Below, piece by piece: positions 38,911 through 51,500 of a stretch of DNA of 64,000 nucleotides. The stretch is taken from positions 107,501-171,500 of the forward strand of contig JBAMDO010000043.1 of the NCBI GenBank assembly GCA_037074765.1, read 5' to 3'. How positions within the stretch are numbered: the first letter of the stretch is position 1; the number at the start of each line of letters is the position of its first letter. Source of the DNA: Mansonella perstans (taxonomy: Eukaryota > Nematoda > Chromadorea > Rhabditida > Onchocercidae). Position numbers and translations under genes: made by a program. The notes under the pieces are model-generated. The model did no database searches and was not told the DNA's origin. It saw only the letters and a program-made list of their open reading frames with translations.

Positions 38911-40073
38911 CGGGCGAAGTGAGCTTATCAAAAATATATCAGTCATTCTATAAGTACAAAATTGCTTATTACCAAATAAGGCTATTATCATTTATTACTT
39001 TGAGATTATAAAGCGCCAAATGGAAAAGGATGAAAACGCAAGTCAGAAGGTTGGCTAACAGATCTAAGATTATGGATGATGCAATTGGAGTGATAAATTG
39101 GTTACTAGCAAAAAGATAGTTAGGACGCGTTAATCCAGGTGCTTTCCTTTCTAAGCTGTCTCGATAAAACGATCACGGCGGTTCACTGGCTTTTTCACAT
39201 TCTGATTTGACAAGTACAAATATGCTTTCCAGTCTCCTGATAATAAGTTGTGGCAGAGCAAACGATTACTGAATTAAATAACTGCTACATAATCAATATC
39301 TGATTTTCATGTCCCGAACTTTCACATACTAAACCATTTTCCTTTTCTATGCATATCACAGTAATCTAGATTAGTTAAATTCGACTTTCATAAGTCAAAA
39401 CCTATTGAAAAAAATCAATGAACGAAGCAAGCGGAAAAAACAATAAAAATAATTATTTCTTTTAGAAAAAATATAATTCTTTAATTGAGATCATGTGCTG
39501 TGATTTTCAAGGATGTATTTTAAGAATAACCAGAGAAAAATATATTCCAGTTAGTTTTATCTACTTTTGATGGACCGTTTCTATGATTAGCAGTGGTCGA
39601 CCATTAAGATATGTTTAAAAATTATGTCAACTTTGTTGGTAGAGCAATGCTGCAAATGACAAATACCAACAAGCACGTTTCCATAAATAGAGAAGCTTCT
39701 TCACTGACCAAAGTTATCCCAAATGGAAGTACCCCAAAAATTTATTTGATAGATTTAGGATTATTGCAACTTTGAGATAAAATTTCCGTCACAATTTCTG
39801 CTGCAATATTAATTCGACAATAAGTTTGCTATTTTCTAATCCTTATTTTTTAACCGTTACATTTGCGGAAAGTTTTTAACTAAAATTCTGTCTTGTAATG
39901 TTTGAAAGTTTGTTGATCAATTATAGTGAGCAAATAATTCAGTTGCAATCAAATTATTTGCTGTAAGCAAGAAATTTAATCATCACTAAGTCTTCAGATT
40001 CATTTTGACCAATTCTAAAATGTATTTAAATTTTACAAATCCCTTCAAATTAGAATTTTATGCAATATTTCAG

Positions 40074-40151
40074 GTTATTCTTGATGAGAACGAAACCAGT
40101 ATTCGGCAGTTAGTGCCGGCAGTCATTTGCCAATATCGACGAGTCTGGTGA
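40074..40151 (+). CDS. Possible orphan 3'-terminal exon
   Basis: After a strong acceptor (CAATATTTCAG) 25 codons read VILDENETSIRQLVPAVICQ then YRRVW and TGA. The other two frames close quickly. It could end a plus-strand gene that includes the 38.7 kb fragment (phases not matched). No family recognised. Confidence 0.28.
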   Translation, partial: VILDENETSIRQLVPAVICQYRRVW

Positions 40152-42630
40152 CTGGTACCTACACCACCATTAAAGGCGCTTCTGAGATGACACAACTTCG
40201 TAATTGTCACATTTAACTTTCTTTGAGAACTTAATTAATCTACTGAAATAACACTCTAATCTGTCTTAATACTTGTTACCAATGCATAAATAAAAGTTTT
40301 ATTTACCGTTTTACATCTTTTTAATGAATTTTATCCCAGCATGCATTAATAGTCTTCCACTATGTTTTTTGTAAAAATTTTCAGAAAAAAGTCTGAACAG
40401 TCAGATGCTTCTTAAAATGTCAGCAACGTGGTACTTTTATTTTTATAGTGACATATGTGACGGCCAGCAGACAAAGTGAAAAAAAAAAACCTTACGAAAT
40501 TACAGATGGCCGCGATGGGATCCGTTTCTTGAAAAATTTTTTTGTTTGAGGAAAATAAACATATGTTTATAAAGTTGATATTAACGGAAAGGCAAGTGTA
40601 ATAGTACGTTTTTCCTTTGTTACACTAAGAAGTAGCTGAAAGCTTTCTTTGCACATAAAGATTCGATTCTATCTGTGAAAAATGTGGAAACATATTTGTC
40701 TTCAACAAATCCTTCAATGTTCAAAATCGTATAAGGGGCAAAGGAAGGGTTGCAGTCGTCATAAATTTACTCTCAAGAAAACAAAAGTGTTTTAAGCAAT
40801 GTCCACGGTTGGGTTAGAACGAAATCCAAAATACCTTCTACTAAATCCACTTGTCGCCATGAGTAATTACCAGCCAATGACAAAAATGTGCTAATACGAG
40901 ATTCCATAACAAGATGTCCTATTGATTGTGAATCAGACGCCAAGCTTTCTGTTACTCTTAAATTCTTTACTCATTTGTTGTTTTGATCTAACTTTCCCTT
41001 TCCTGCTGGATTATTATTATTGAATTATTTCAATCGATTTCTCAATCTATCGTCAAAATCGTCAAAACTTCATGAATGCTGTTAAATAGCTCTTTAAAAA
41101 ATCTATAATTATTTCCTCCATTTTTTTCTAATTATGCTGCCAGCATCTTTTAACTTAATAATCCGATAAACTCAAGCGTTACATAAGAATTATATGAAGC
41201 TTATTTCTTTTAGATGACAGTGTGGCAAATGCCCCATAAAATAGTCAGCAAATTGCGAAATTTTAGCAATAATTCAAAATTTTACTGTAAAACAGGCTGA
41301 TAAATGGATTTTTTAAGAAGTTTACATATTTTACAGGTTTTGGTCAAAGCACTTCAGAAATCTATGTCAAAAATACTGCACATATATCGTGATTAGAAAG
41401 AAGGTAAATGGTACCTTTTGTTATCGGATCCACTTTTCATTCCAAAACTTCGAAATTAGTGATAAATCAGCTCGAAACTATACCATTCAAGTTATTACTA
41501 GCATTTTGAATTGGTTTCTCAGAGTTTAAGCGACGATGATTAACTGTTGCCGGTAAAGTATCAGCATGTACAGCATAAAGCAAATTAATCCGTTATCTTA
41601 AATGCTATTTCTCAATTCTAATATAATAAAAAGCATTGAAGAGATACCGGATACTCCTAAAAACCAGAACTGACATCAGTGGGAGAGATACAAGAGGAAA
41701 GCTTTGTGTCATGAAGTGTGATTGTCGAAATCCTGATTTCTAATTTTATTGTCAATTTTATCAAAGGATAAGAAAGTGATAGTATTGATAAAAAGTATGT
41801 TTTCTTTTCTAGCGATACTTATTGTGTGTACATTTTTGCTTTTCTTTTTTCCCGAAGATGACCCCCTAAGCAATCCTAAAAATTTTCTCTCCCCCACTTC
41901 CCCCATCTATCACGATGACATATTTGCTCGAATATATAAAAGATTGGTAGCAGTAGCAACAGCGAATGAATCATTTGCAGAGAAAAGAAAGCAATTATTT
42001 TAGCTGTGAGATTTCAACCTCCTTTCGATAGGGACGCGCACAACCATAGCGTTTTTGGGTTTAGGATCCAAGCAATAAGACTCCAGAACTCTGAAAGTTC
42101 ATCTCGTTCTTATTTTACTTCCACAGTTTTTTTCCTCTTTTTCTTTTATTACTTCATTTCTTAAAAAAAAAATACACAGATCTTAGGTCATGATCAAAGT
42201 AATGTGTTCAAAATTCCAGTGTGTGCCTATTTGGTGAACCCTGCAGGATATTGCAGCCAAATACAAGAGACCTTTTGTTTCCATCATTTATATCTAGATT
42301 AGTATTACAACCCCTGCAAATAGTACAACCTATATAATCATACAACTCCCTCCAAACATCTGGGATTTTCTACAGAAAAAATCAATTAAATCTGCAAAGC
42401 AGAATTTTACCACATCAACAAAATGCAATCATTGATGAGAACAAAGAAGGGATTTATTTGCGACAAAAAAGTTATTTGGTCGATTTGAATTGAAAATTGA
42501 TTTGATTTAAACTGAAATACATTTCAAAAAAAAAAACTTTCTGCACTTGGAAGAAGCATCATTAGCAAATGAAGTATTAACTTGTATTCCGATACTATTC
42601 AAAATTACTTTTGGAAGTCCTAATCAATAA
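40152..42630. other. Non-coding region
   Basis: No supported gene. An ORF at 41749-42003 has a hydrophobic helix followed by FPEDDPLSNPKNFLSPTS, but both strands are open and nothing supports expression. A frame near 40.67 kb contains a lone CEKCG motif without the histidines of a zinc finger. Confidence 0.35.
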
Positions 42631-42633
42631 TAA

Positions 42634-42881
42634 GTAAATTATGACCCTGACTTGAAGAGAAAAGGCAAACTTCTAATTAGCTATAAAGGTTTGGGCGTAA
42701 AATTGCTGGTATTCTTCTTATAGATGTACCTGAGCTTGGCAGGCTAGATAATAAGAAAATAGCGTGTTTAGTTAGAGTTGAACCTGAACTAATAAAAGCG
42801 GAAGAAAAGTCGGCAAAGCCCAGACTTCTTGATAATTTTATATTTAAATGCGACAATACATTATGCAGACATAATTTTTGA
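42634..42881 (+). pseudogene. IS110-family transposase relic (bacterial, Wolbachia-like)
   Basis: Frame 42634-42702 reads DPDLKRKGKLLISYKGLGVK. One base out of phase at an AAAA run, 42702-42881 continues with IAGILLIDVPELGRLDNKK and IACLVRVEPELIK before a TGA. Together these match the conserved C-terminal (Transposase_20) domain of IS110-family transposases: LL-S--G-G, then a--LL-D-PELG-L--K-IA-LV-V-P. After that point similarity fades. IS110 enzymes are DEDD-type recombinases of bacterial insertion sequences, common in Wolbachia. Here the gene is truncated at both ends, frameshifted, and sits among nematode genes, so it cannot be active. The likeliest source is an old insertion of endosymbiont DNA into the nuclear genome; the Wolbachia origin is inference. 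Confidence 0.68.
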
Positions 42882-44951
42882 ATCCATTATCCAGTCACTG
42901 CTCTTTTAATAACTGATTCATATTTTGCCATTACTTTTATTTCCAGAAAAATTGGATTTTCAAATCTTTCCATTCTTCTGGATCAAAGGAATAGCGATTA
43001 CATTTTAAAAAATGCTCATATATTACCATATTGCTGCTTGCTATAATACAGCCTTTAACCGTTTTTCTCTATTTCACTTTCCTTCCATTACGTTCGTCGA
43101 TTTTAAAACCACATCTTCAACTAGATCGATATTAATCAATTACTACTAAACTTTTTTTTATTCATTTTTTCCAAAACTTATTTCCGTTACGAGCAAAAAT
43201 AAGACATGAGATGGTAACAATTGGTATTGTCAACACACAACAGAAAACAAACATTCCAAGTTAGCGACCAGACAAATGAAAACGATCCGTTTAGGTTCCG
43301 CAGATTTAAAGTGCTGATTCAATTTTCTCAGTTAATACACAAGAAACATTTATCTTTAAATACGAAATGAATAAGACTGGGAAAAGAAAAACACATGGAT
43401 AATAAAGCTGATGAAGTATCCTTTTGCACAGCCTGTTAATTCTTTACAATTGGGATTCTACAATCAGTTAAGAATTTAGCATAGACGAAAGATTTTAGTA
43501 ATATTTTTTTTCCTAACCGGACTATTTTCTAAATGCCAAGCTACCACAGTACAGTTGAAAGTGCTGACGGAAAAAGAACAAAACTCTGATTCAAATGTAA
43601 TTTGTTCCGTTATTCCATTATTCCTTGAAGAGCAAAACAGAAGCTTCAAAACTGGAGAATTTAATCATTTTTTGTGAGCCAACAAAACAGTCATAACTGC
43701 ATTTCGGTGATGCTGAGTTGTTTCACCCTACACATTGAATGATAAGTAATTCTTCTCAAACTGTATCTCAAGTTCAAAAATTTGCCGGTCAATGAACATT
43801 GTTCGTGCTTTCTTTTTTTTCTGTAATTTTTTGAAGACAGTTTGAGTTCGGGTGGCTACAAATCTTCAGCGATGCAATTACACTCCTCCAGAAAATGCAT
43901 CGGTTGATTCCGATCTGAAACAATAAATTCATTGAGGAGCTCATATTAGAACCAAAACTGTGATCCAACGTCTATAAAAACTTCGCTGGGGAACAAAAAT
44001 CGGTATGAAATAATCCGTATTAAGTTTGCAGCGAATGAGCTTTAAAAAAGAGATAGCATGCTTTCAGAGTGCACTTGTATTACTGATGAACCACTGGTTA
44101 AGGTGTCTCGAATGGTGTAAGAGGTTGCGGATTTTCAGGCTAGTGCTAGAACCAGAATAGGTGGTCATAAGGAAGTTTACTGCAGCAAGAAAACAGGTAG
44201 GGAGATATGACTGGTAAAGCGAGTAAAGGTGATGATGAGAAAGATGATATGGATGAAATGGACTTGGCCTAAGCCCAAGCCCAGCAAAATATAAACTGAC
44301 CAGTGATTATGTAAAACTGGGTCTGATGTAATTGAACCACAGTACTTCTCAATTATGCATCTTGGGTAGAACCAGAGATCCATTTGATTACTTCCCATTC
44401 ATAGAAACATCACTCGAACCACAATTTAGGATGAATTTTATAGCTGATTCTTCAGTCACTTATAAATAATGTTTTCATTTCAGCAAAACTTTTTTCTTGA
44501 TGTAAACGTTATCAACATTTGCAACCAAGCTCCTCGTATCAGAAAAGCCCATATTCATTACAGCAGCTCATCCAATTATTCAGAAAAAGAGAAATCGACC
44601 AGAGCTTACCTTAAGACTTCATGTACGAAACAAGCTAGTAGTAGGAATAAAAAAATTCACTAAACGTAAATCAAATTAGAGTTCAAAAACTGTGGAAGTA
44701 ATTAGACCATTTTGATGCTTTACATTCTTTACTATATTTCCCATAATACAGATCATCCTTGCTCCAGTTACCATGGCAAAAACGATTTATAAGATTTAGA
44801 CAGAAAAGAACACAACGTGCCACAGATCTGAAAAGTACAATCAATTACAATAAAAGATACAGTGTACATCACTTTATTCTACTTAGCAAACTCATACTCC
44901 CTATTGGAAAAACCGAAATAAATCTGTACTACAAAATTATTTTGCTTAAAA
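42882..44951. other. Mostly non-coding; weak decayed patches
   Basis: Short coding-like patches occur around 43.85-44.2 kb (GWLQIFSDAITLLQKMHR; SECTCITDEPLVKVSRMV) in different frames separated by stops. All three frames are partly open near 44.5-44.65 kb. None supports a gene; they may be further relics. Confidence 0.35.
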
Positions 44952-46918
44952 AAATTTCGTCATAAAAGTTTCCATTTTCAGTAATAATGGGGCATTTTGC
45001 GATTTAATAGTTACAAAAAAATGAGCACACCAATAACAGGAGTATAATAACACGATCCAAAAACCATTAAATTATAGTGTTGATGCTGCGAATTAAAGTT
45101 TAAACTCAGCTTTTCAGCTATCTTTGTCATCTATACTAGAATAACATCTGGCTTGCTAGGATATGCTTGAAATTCTGCTTATGATATGAATCAAATCGAT
45201 GAAGGCTGGTGAATCATTAGTATTGATAATTTTTCTAATAAGACTGAAAACTGTTCATACCACCGACCCATCTGTTATCATTTCATACGCAAGTACTAGT
45301 TAGAATTTTCAGGTGAAGCAGTAGGAAGCAAGCGGATAATTGAATATTTATTAAGCAATTCCAAAAAGCGAAAGTTGGCCATAATTGATTAATAAAAAAA
45401 AAAAAAAAAACTGATGTGAAGTTGATACAAAGCTTATTAAATTAAATTTTATAATTTAAATTACTGAGCAAATACTGAATTAAATTTTATGATGATAATG
45501 ACATGAAAATAGATAGAAAAATAGAATTGATTGTCCACGCAATGGGTTTCACGTAAACTTCTGTAAACAATAAGCAGTTGGTTTGACTCTGTTGCGTATT
45601 GAAATTTTCATTCATTTACATCATCTGTGTTCCTCGCTAATTTAATTTGCTGCAACTCAGGCAGAAAGGATTCTAGTGCGCATTTCTTCAGTCTGGAATT
45701 GAATCAAAAGATGTATTACAAGTGCAGTTAAATTAGTGAAGAATACAGTGTATGGTGGCAAGCATAGCACAATTTTGAGATCTTCATTCTTGAAGCGATT
45801 CTCACTTGTTGTATGAATCATCTTAGTGGTTAACATGTTTGTAAATTTTTTCCTGGCAGCTTCTGGGAGATGACAGTTATCTGGATCATATTCGTAACTT
45901 ACTTCGAAGAGTGGTTATCAATACTTATAATCAATCTTTTCACCATTCCTTTTAGATGTGTTGAACTTTTCATACAATATTCAAATTGTAAGGATAGTGG
46001 AATCTTTTAAATTTCTAGGAAGAAATGAAAGCTCAAATCTGGACTTCCAGAATCTGGACTTCCAATTCGTCAGGACCGGCAGACATCATTTTGCACTTGG
46101 TTTTTTAGTGATGAGACAGGATTTTAGTTTCTATGATGTTTTTGAACTTGAGATTCGAAACGTAGTTAATTTTGATAGTTCAGTAAAAGATAAGGATCGT
46201 CAATTGCTGATTATATTTTGATTTTTCTCTCTGTCGATTATCTCATTTTAAATTGTACTGATGAAGAAAGTGTTCATTTTAGTTTTTTGCCAAACTTATT
46301 CAAAACTTTTTCCTCGGTGTAAAAATCTCCATTTTCATTAACTTTGCTGTGAAAGTACATTCTGTCTTGACACTTGACATTTTTGAAGGTCACAAGATTC
46401 CCATTGTGGACTCTTTATTTTTCTTGACTTCTTCGAAAAATACTTCGAATGTTTTGTTGAAGTGATTTTTTTTGGAATTTTGGCTATGTTTATATTATTC
46501 TTCTGAAAGAGTGCTGTTGAAGATTGCTTGAAAGCTGATAAAGAGATATATGAATTATATACGGCACTGATATTCAAGAAACTTTCTACAAAAAAAAAAA
46601 GTGCTGAATGTTGTCAGTTTCAGGAGGCCCATTCCATCAATGACGAATGTTTCGAAACCACGTTTGTGCCGATTGGTTCGAATGTTTCGAAACCACGATT
46701 GTGCCGGTTCTTATAAAATTAACATAATTAAAAAAATATTTGCCAAAAATTGTAAATTGGACGTTCTTGTTTTTCGGCTCATAAACTGCTTAAAATATAA
46801 TGTTTGAAGAGAATCAGACGTTTTCTTTCAATAGGAAAATCTGTATACACCTTTTGGTCCAACTGAAATCTTTTAAAAAATCTTCACTTTTCTATACCCT
46901 CTAATTGCACTCGAAATT
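44952..46918 (+). repeat. Left copy of a ~1.95 kb inverted repeat
   Basis: This segment is repeated as its near-identical reverse complement at 53893-55826. The unit begins AAATTTCG and ends CGAAATT(T), so its tips form a short (7-8 bp) terminal inverted repeat. It holds only short ORFs, for example one starting MNISAVYNSYISLSAFKQSS that is the same in both copies, and a poly-A run near 45.4 kb. Relative to the other copy it carries two small tandem duplications (about 15 bp at 46.04 kb, about 35 bp at 46.65-46.71 kb). It could be a non-autonomous DNA transposon; no transposase or clear target-site duplication is seen. Confidence 0.9.
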
Positions 46919-47149
46919 TGTAATGTATTATGCTCCATTATGAAAGATTCCCCTTTCCATCAAGTTCAGTCTGGTACTAGCTTTAAGAATCGACAGTTGT
47001 TCAAAACTCCAATTTTATCCACAATTCGATTTCCTATTCAATACGCAAAATCCCCTATTTCTCACTAATAAGAAACTCATCAATAATTGTATTTGTATTC
47101 TCTGTATTAGCCAAGAAAACCATTACCGTCATCGATAAACCTTTGTTAA

Positions 47150-47740
47150 AGACCTCACGTCTGTGTCAGGCAACACAAAAAACTTCATCGTCAATCTCCT
47201 CTAAACAAAGGTAACAAATTTCTTTTCAAAAAAAGGTCACCTTCTCCGTTGGGGAGCAAGCAGTATTCTTTTAAATAAGAATGCTTAATCATCCATGCTA
47301 TTGCCGAACAGCTCTGTCATCTTCAGATCAATCTCAAGCAATCAAAGTCCCGAACTGCAAGTTAGGTGCCGATTCCAGTGCACCTTATTATCTACCGTTC
47401 CTTCGCCCATCTCTCTCCGGGTTTTGAGTGTGGATGAATTCTTTGAGCGATAGAGTATCCTCTTGGACGATCTTTACTAAATAAGCTCCATCTGGTTTGA
47501 AGTTAGAGTTGTCTTCATAAGGTAGTTCCTCGAAGGCTAACAGCTCATCCTGCCCCTGGATACGCTATCCCTTCAGCCGCGACCTATATGGCGTGGGATA
47601 CGCTACTGGAGGCATACACCACTGCTAGATGGCCACTACCTAACAAGGGCTGGCAAGCTCCTCTCGTGCCTGTGAATTCCGCATGTATGTAACAGGAAAC
47701 TTGCCTCACGTAACACATAATCCTAGCGCTTTTGGAAAAT
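47150..47740 (-). mobile_element. GC-rich island, possible retroelement remnant
   Basis: Base composition rises to near 50% GC against about a third around it, with sharp edges. On the minus strand an open frame reads RIQGQDELLAFEELPYEDNS and continues through AYLVKIVQEDTLSLKEFIHT to a stop, with an in-frame stop upstream. The decamer GGATACGCTA occurs twice in the plus strand. The protein is not recognised; composition and fragmentary coding suggest a transposable-element remnant, though a foreign insert is possible. Confidence 0.4.
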
Positions 47741-48500
47741 GGTGAAATATGTAGTCAAGGGATAATATAAAAAAGTTGCAGTACTGCTTTCATAATGCAC
47801 CATCGACAAAAACACTTTCATCTTTCATTCTATTTCAAAAGACGCTCATACTACAGATACGTTTGCCAGCAAAATCACCTCAGCAGTTATATATCTGTGA
47901 ATGTAACAAAAGATGGAAAACCCTGATATGGAAACCCTTCAGCAGAATTAACCAAGAATTTACAATTCCATATTTGACAATATAATAAAAATGTTTGTAA
48001 ATCGGTAGACGACGAAAAATAATCAAAAATAACAATTAGAATATAATGGTGTATAAAATATCTTTGGAAGTGAAACAGCAAGAAATCTGAATACCAACAA
48101 AAATAATTAGATAAAAGACTTGATATCAAAAATGAATCATAAGGCAATATAGTGGCACATCGTGTGCAATACACAACTGTTAGAATCTTAGTATAAATTT
48201 GACAGTCTGATCGTCAAAAGAGCAAAAAAATCACAAGGATTTTGTGCATCTTTTCTCCTAGAAGAGTTCAACAGTAAAATATACTACATAAAATGCCCAT
48301 CGAGATTATTACAATATTGTTGCGAATCCATGCTTCAACAGCATCTCCATTAAAATAGCCATTATCAACATAACTACAGAATTAAAAAATAAAATGAGGA
48401 CAGCGCAATGCTCAAAAATTTATGCATCACCGTTTTGGCTATCTTCAATTCAATTTCAATAATTCATGGATGAATAAAGCCCATGATAAAGTAAACTGTA

Positions 48501-51500
48501 TCACATATTGGAAACTATCTTATATTTCTCCTTCAAACTCATTTGAGTGTCACGTCGAGGATCCTTTTTACGACTCACCAGTCGACTGCGTGCTTCACCC
48601 GCACTCAGTTTAAATATATCAGATATTCCTGAAACTAAAAAGCTCTTAAGTAGAAACTTCAGACTCTTCGGTGCATGTTGCTAGCCACAATATTCAAAAT
48701 TCACATGAAACAGATGAAGATGAAAATCAATTTTCCATCTTTATAGCTTCTTCTATGCTATCAAAACGATGGTGTGCCTTAGTGGCACGGATGCCAATAT
48801 CAACTTTTACGCAACATAAAGAGGATATCTAGATGTCACCAAAGCGTAGATGCCGCGTCCAGTTAAAGCCTTTCTTCGGACAATCATGCAAACAGCACTA
48901 ACTAGACGTTAGACCACAAGAATGCAGAACCGGATCTTCGGACTTATCAAACATGAATTTCACAACTCAAGGTTTACAGGATTGTTTGAATGATTAGATA
49001 TCATGAAACAAATAATTTCAGAGTTACAGACCATTTTTATCCATTTTGTCGCTTCTCTCGAACTTCTCAGCTTCGTCCTGATGAAGCAAGTCTGCTTCTT
49101 GTTTTAATGGAGCTACCGATGCAGTAATCTTCGTCTTTGGATTCGGTGAAACATTTTTCTGAAGTATTAAAAGCTTGTCAGCTAGCTTACTTGTGGATTT
49201 TTAAATTGAGGAATTTCACCACGTCCACCCAACCATTATGTCTTAGTAAACAAATTTGCCTAGAATTTTTTGAAATTACGAAATGGCGTTATTCTAATGT
49301 TGATATTATTTTCTTGGTTCAACGATATGACTTTTTAATCCGAAATGGACATCAATCATTGTTACATTTACATTAGAAAGTTTTCCCTCAATTAAAAAAA
49401 TTAAGTCTTCAATTTCAACAGTAAGTTAAAAAAGTTTTCAAGTATTTCCAAAGCATTTCGTACTCCTAGAAAGAATATGGACTCCAAGAATGCAACAGGT
49501 TTTTTTCCCAAAAAATGATGCGAGTCCTTAAAAGCATCAGCATAGCTAAATCCAAAAAGAACTGGAATTCCCGCAATCATCAACAATTCAATATTCCATA
49601 ATATAAATCACTGTTTATACTATATATAATGTAAAAAACAGCATTCTGTTACAACAGTGAGGCGAAACTGAAAAAAAATTGAAAAATAATTGGTATCTGT
49701 AAATATCTTCAAAACGAAGTAGCCACCGATATTCAATATTCTTCCACTAAGCAGGTCAAATCCCAATGGAGTAAAGTACAGTCTTAACAAAATGAAAGTT
49801 AATCAGAAAAACGAGAATTGTTAGACTTCATAATATACTTAAGCAGTCTTAACAGAAACTGGCATGGATAAAGATGGAAGAAAGACCAGTTTTATAAGAA
49901 GTCTAAAAGAAGAAAGTGCATCAAAATCGATTCTTCAGTTGAAAATGTGAGGGACTGAGCAACGACTACGTACAACTTCAATTCAATGACATGCATTTTT
50001 TTCTACATAGATAAAAAAGATAATTCCAAACATAAATACCGCATCTACAGAATTAGGAGCATGATTCTTCAGAATGTCCTATATTTCTCATTTCTGCATT
50101 TTTTACTTCTTTAGAATATACTATTTGGACAATACGATAGCTGCATTATCTGCATAGCACGATAGGATTTATTCGATAATTTATTAACTTTTTAAATCGT
50201 ATCATCATAACCCTAAATTTCAAGCTTTCTCTGTGAACTCATTAAACTAACATGATACTATCAACGAATTTCGGTGATTTCTTTTTGAACTGAGTTGTTT
50301 CCTTCCAATTTCTAGATGAAACAATATAACAAATTAAATCCATTTGAAAAATGAGCGGAAGACTTCAGCTTTAGATCCATTTTCAGGACACAGCTAATAA
50401 CTATATATAAAAAGCAACAAGAGCTTGGAAAATAACCTAAGAGCGGAAAAGTTAACTGCTCATGTTTTTATAAGATCTTTAGAACCGTAGTAATACATTC
50501 TATTTATCATATGAACTTTTCGCTGAATAAAAACTATTGGAATTCGGGTAATAAGAAGATAAAAATAGAGATAAGGATGAGGATTGATATTATGAATGAA
50601 GCCTCTAAATATTTGCCTAAAGAATGAATCAGACCACCCACAGAGTTCTCTTTCATGAATTCTTAGGCTAAAGAACGTTAACCCATTAGACTAATGGTTC
50701 CCAATCAGTGATCCGCGAAAACTAAAATATCAGGGTGAGGAGGCTCGGTGAGTAGAATACAGGTTGAAGCTGTGTTTTTTTAACTAATAAAATTCAACAG
50801 AACTTATCATTTTTGAATATTGTAGGTCCTGCTACAAATAAAAAAACAGTTCTTGGTCAAGATGAGGTTAGGAACAGCTGCATAATAGCTAACAATGACA
50901 GCATTACTATGACTGCCTAAAAATATCAGCTTCTTTTAGATGATCAAAATCACACAACCATTTCAATGTTTGCATCCTTCGTAGCAGGATGACTGTTACT
51001 CCCAGCACGATATTTGATACCTTCTGAACCCCGCCAATTAAAATTCGCTTTCAGCTATATATATACTTTTATCTTCTACCTATAGCTTTTCCTTTTATCT
51101 ACATCTTCATATACCAGCAAAAACTAAGTACTACCACGATATTTAAGGAATATAAAAACTGACTTCACGGCAACCATAACTATTTGCTAACATTAAATTT
51201 AGTAACTTCTTATCTGAAGCTTGTCAGATATCTAAGAAGAAGAATTTCATACGAATAACATGACAAATATAGGTGCTAAAAAAAACAATGCATAGCAAGC
51301 TTGGCATTTGAGTACTGTAGTAGTGTACCGGATACGGTTAATAAACACGGATTCATAAAGCGCGTAAGAATGAAAAGCTGCATTACAAATTTAGATCGAA
51401 TGAATTATCCGCTAACTTTTTCTTTTCGATCTAATCATCAAAGGTGGCAAATATCAAAAGAAACACTTACCAGTACTACATCATACTAATAGCAATAATA

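Noticed and set aside
40668..40830. C2H2 zinc finger suggested by CEKCGNIFVFNKSF
   Set aside because: The two histidines required at the end of the finger are missing.
41749..42003. ORF with a hydrophobic helix and proline-rich segment
   Set aside because: Opposite strand is also open, no family match, no splice or start context; kept only as a note.
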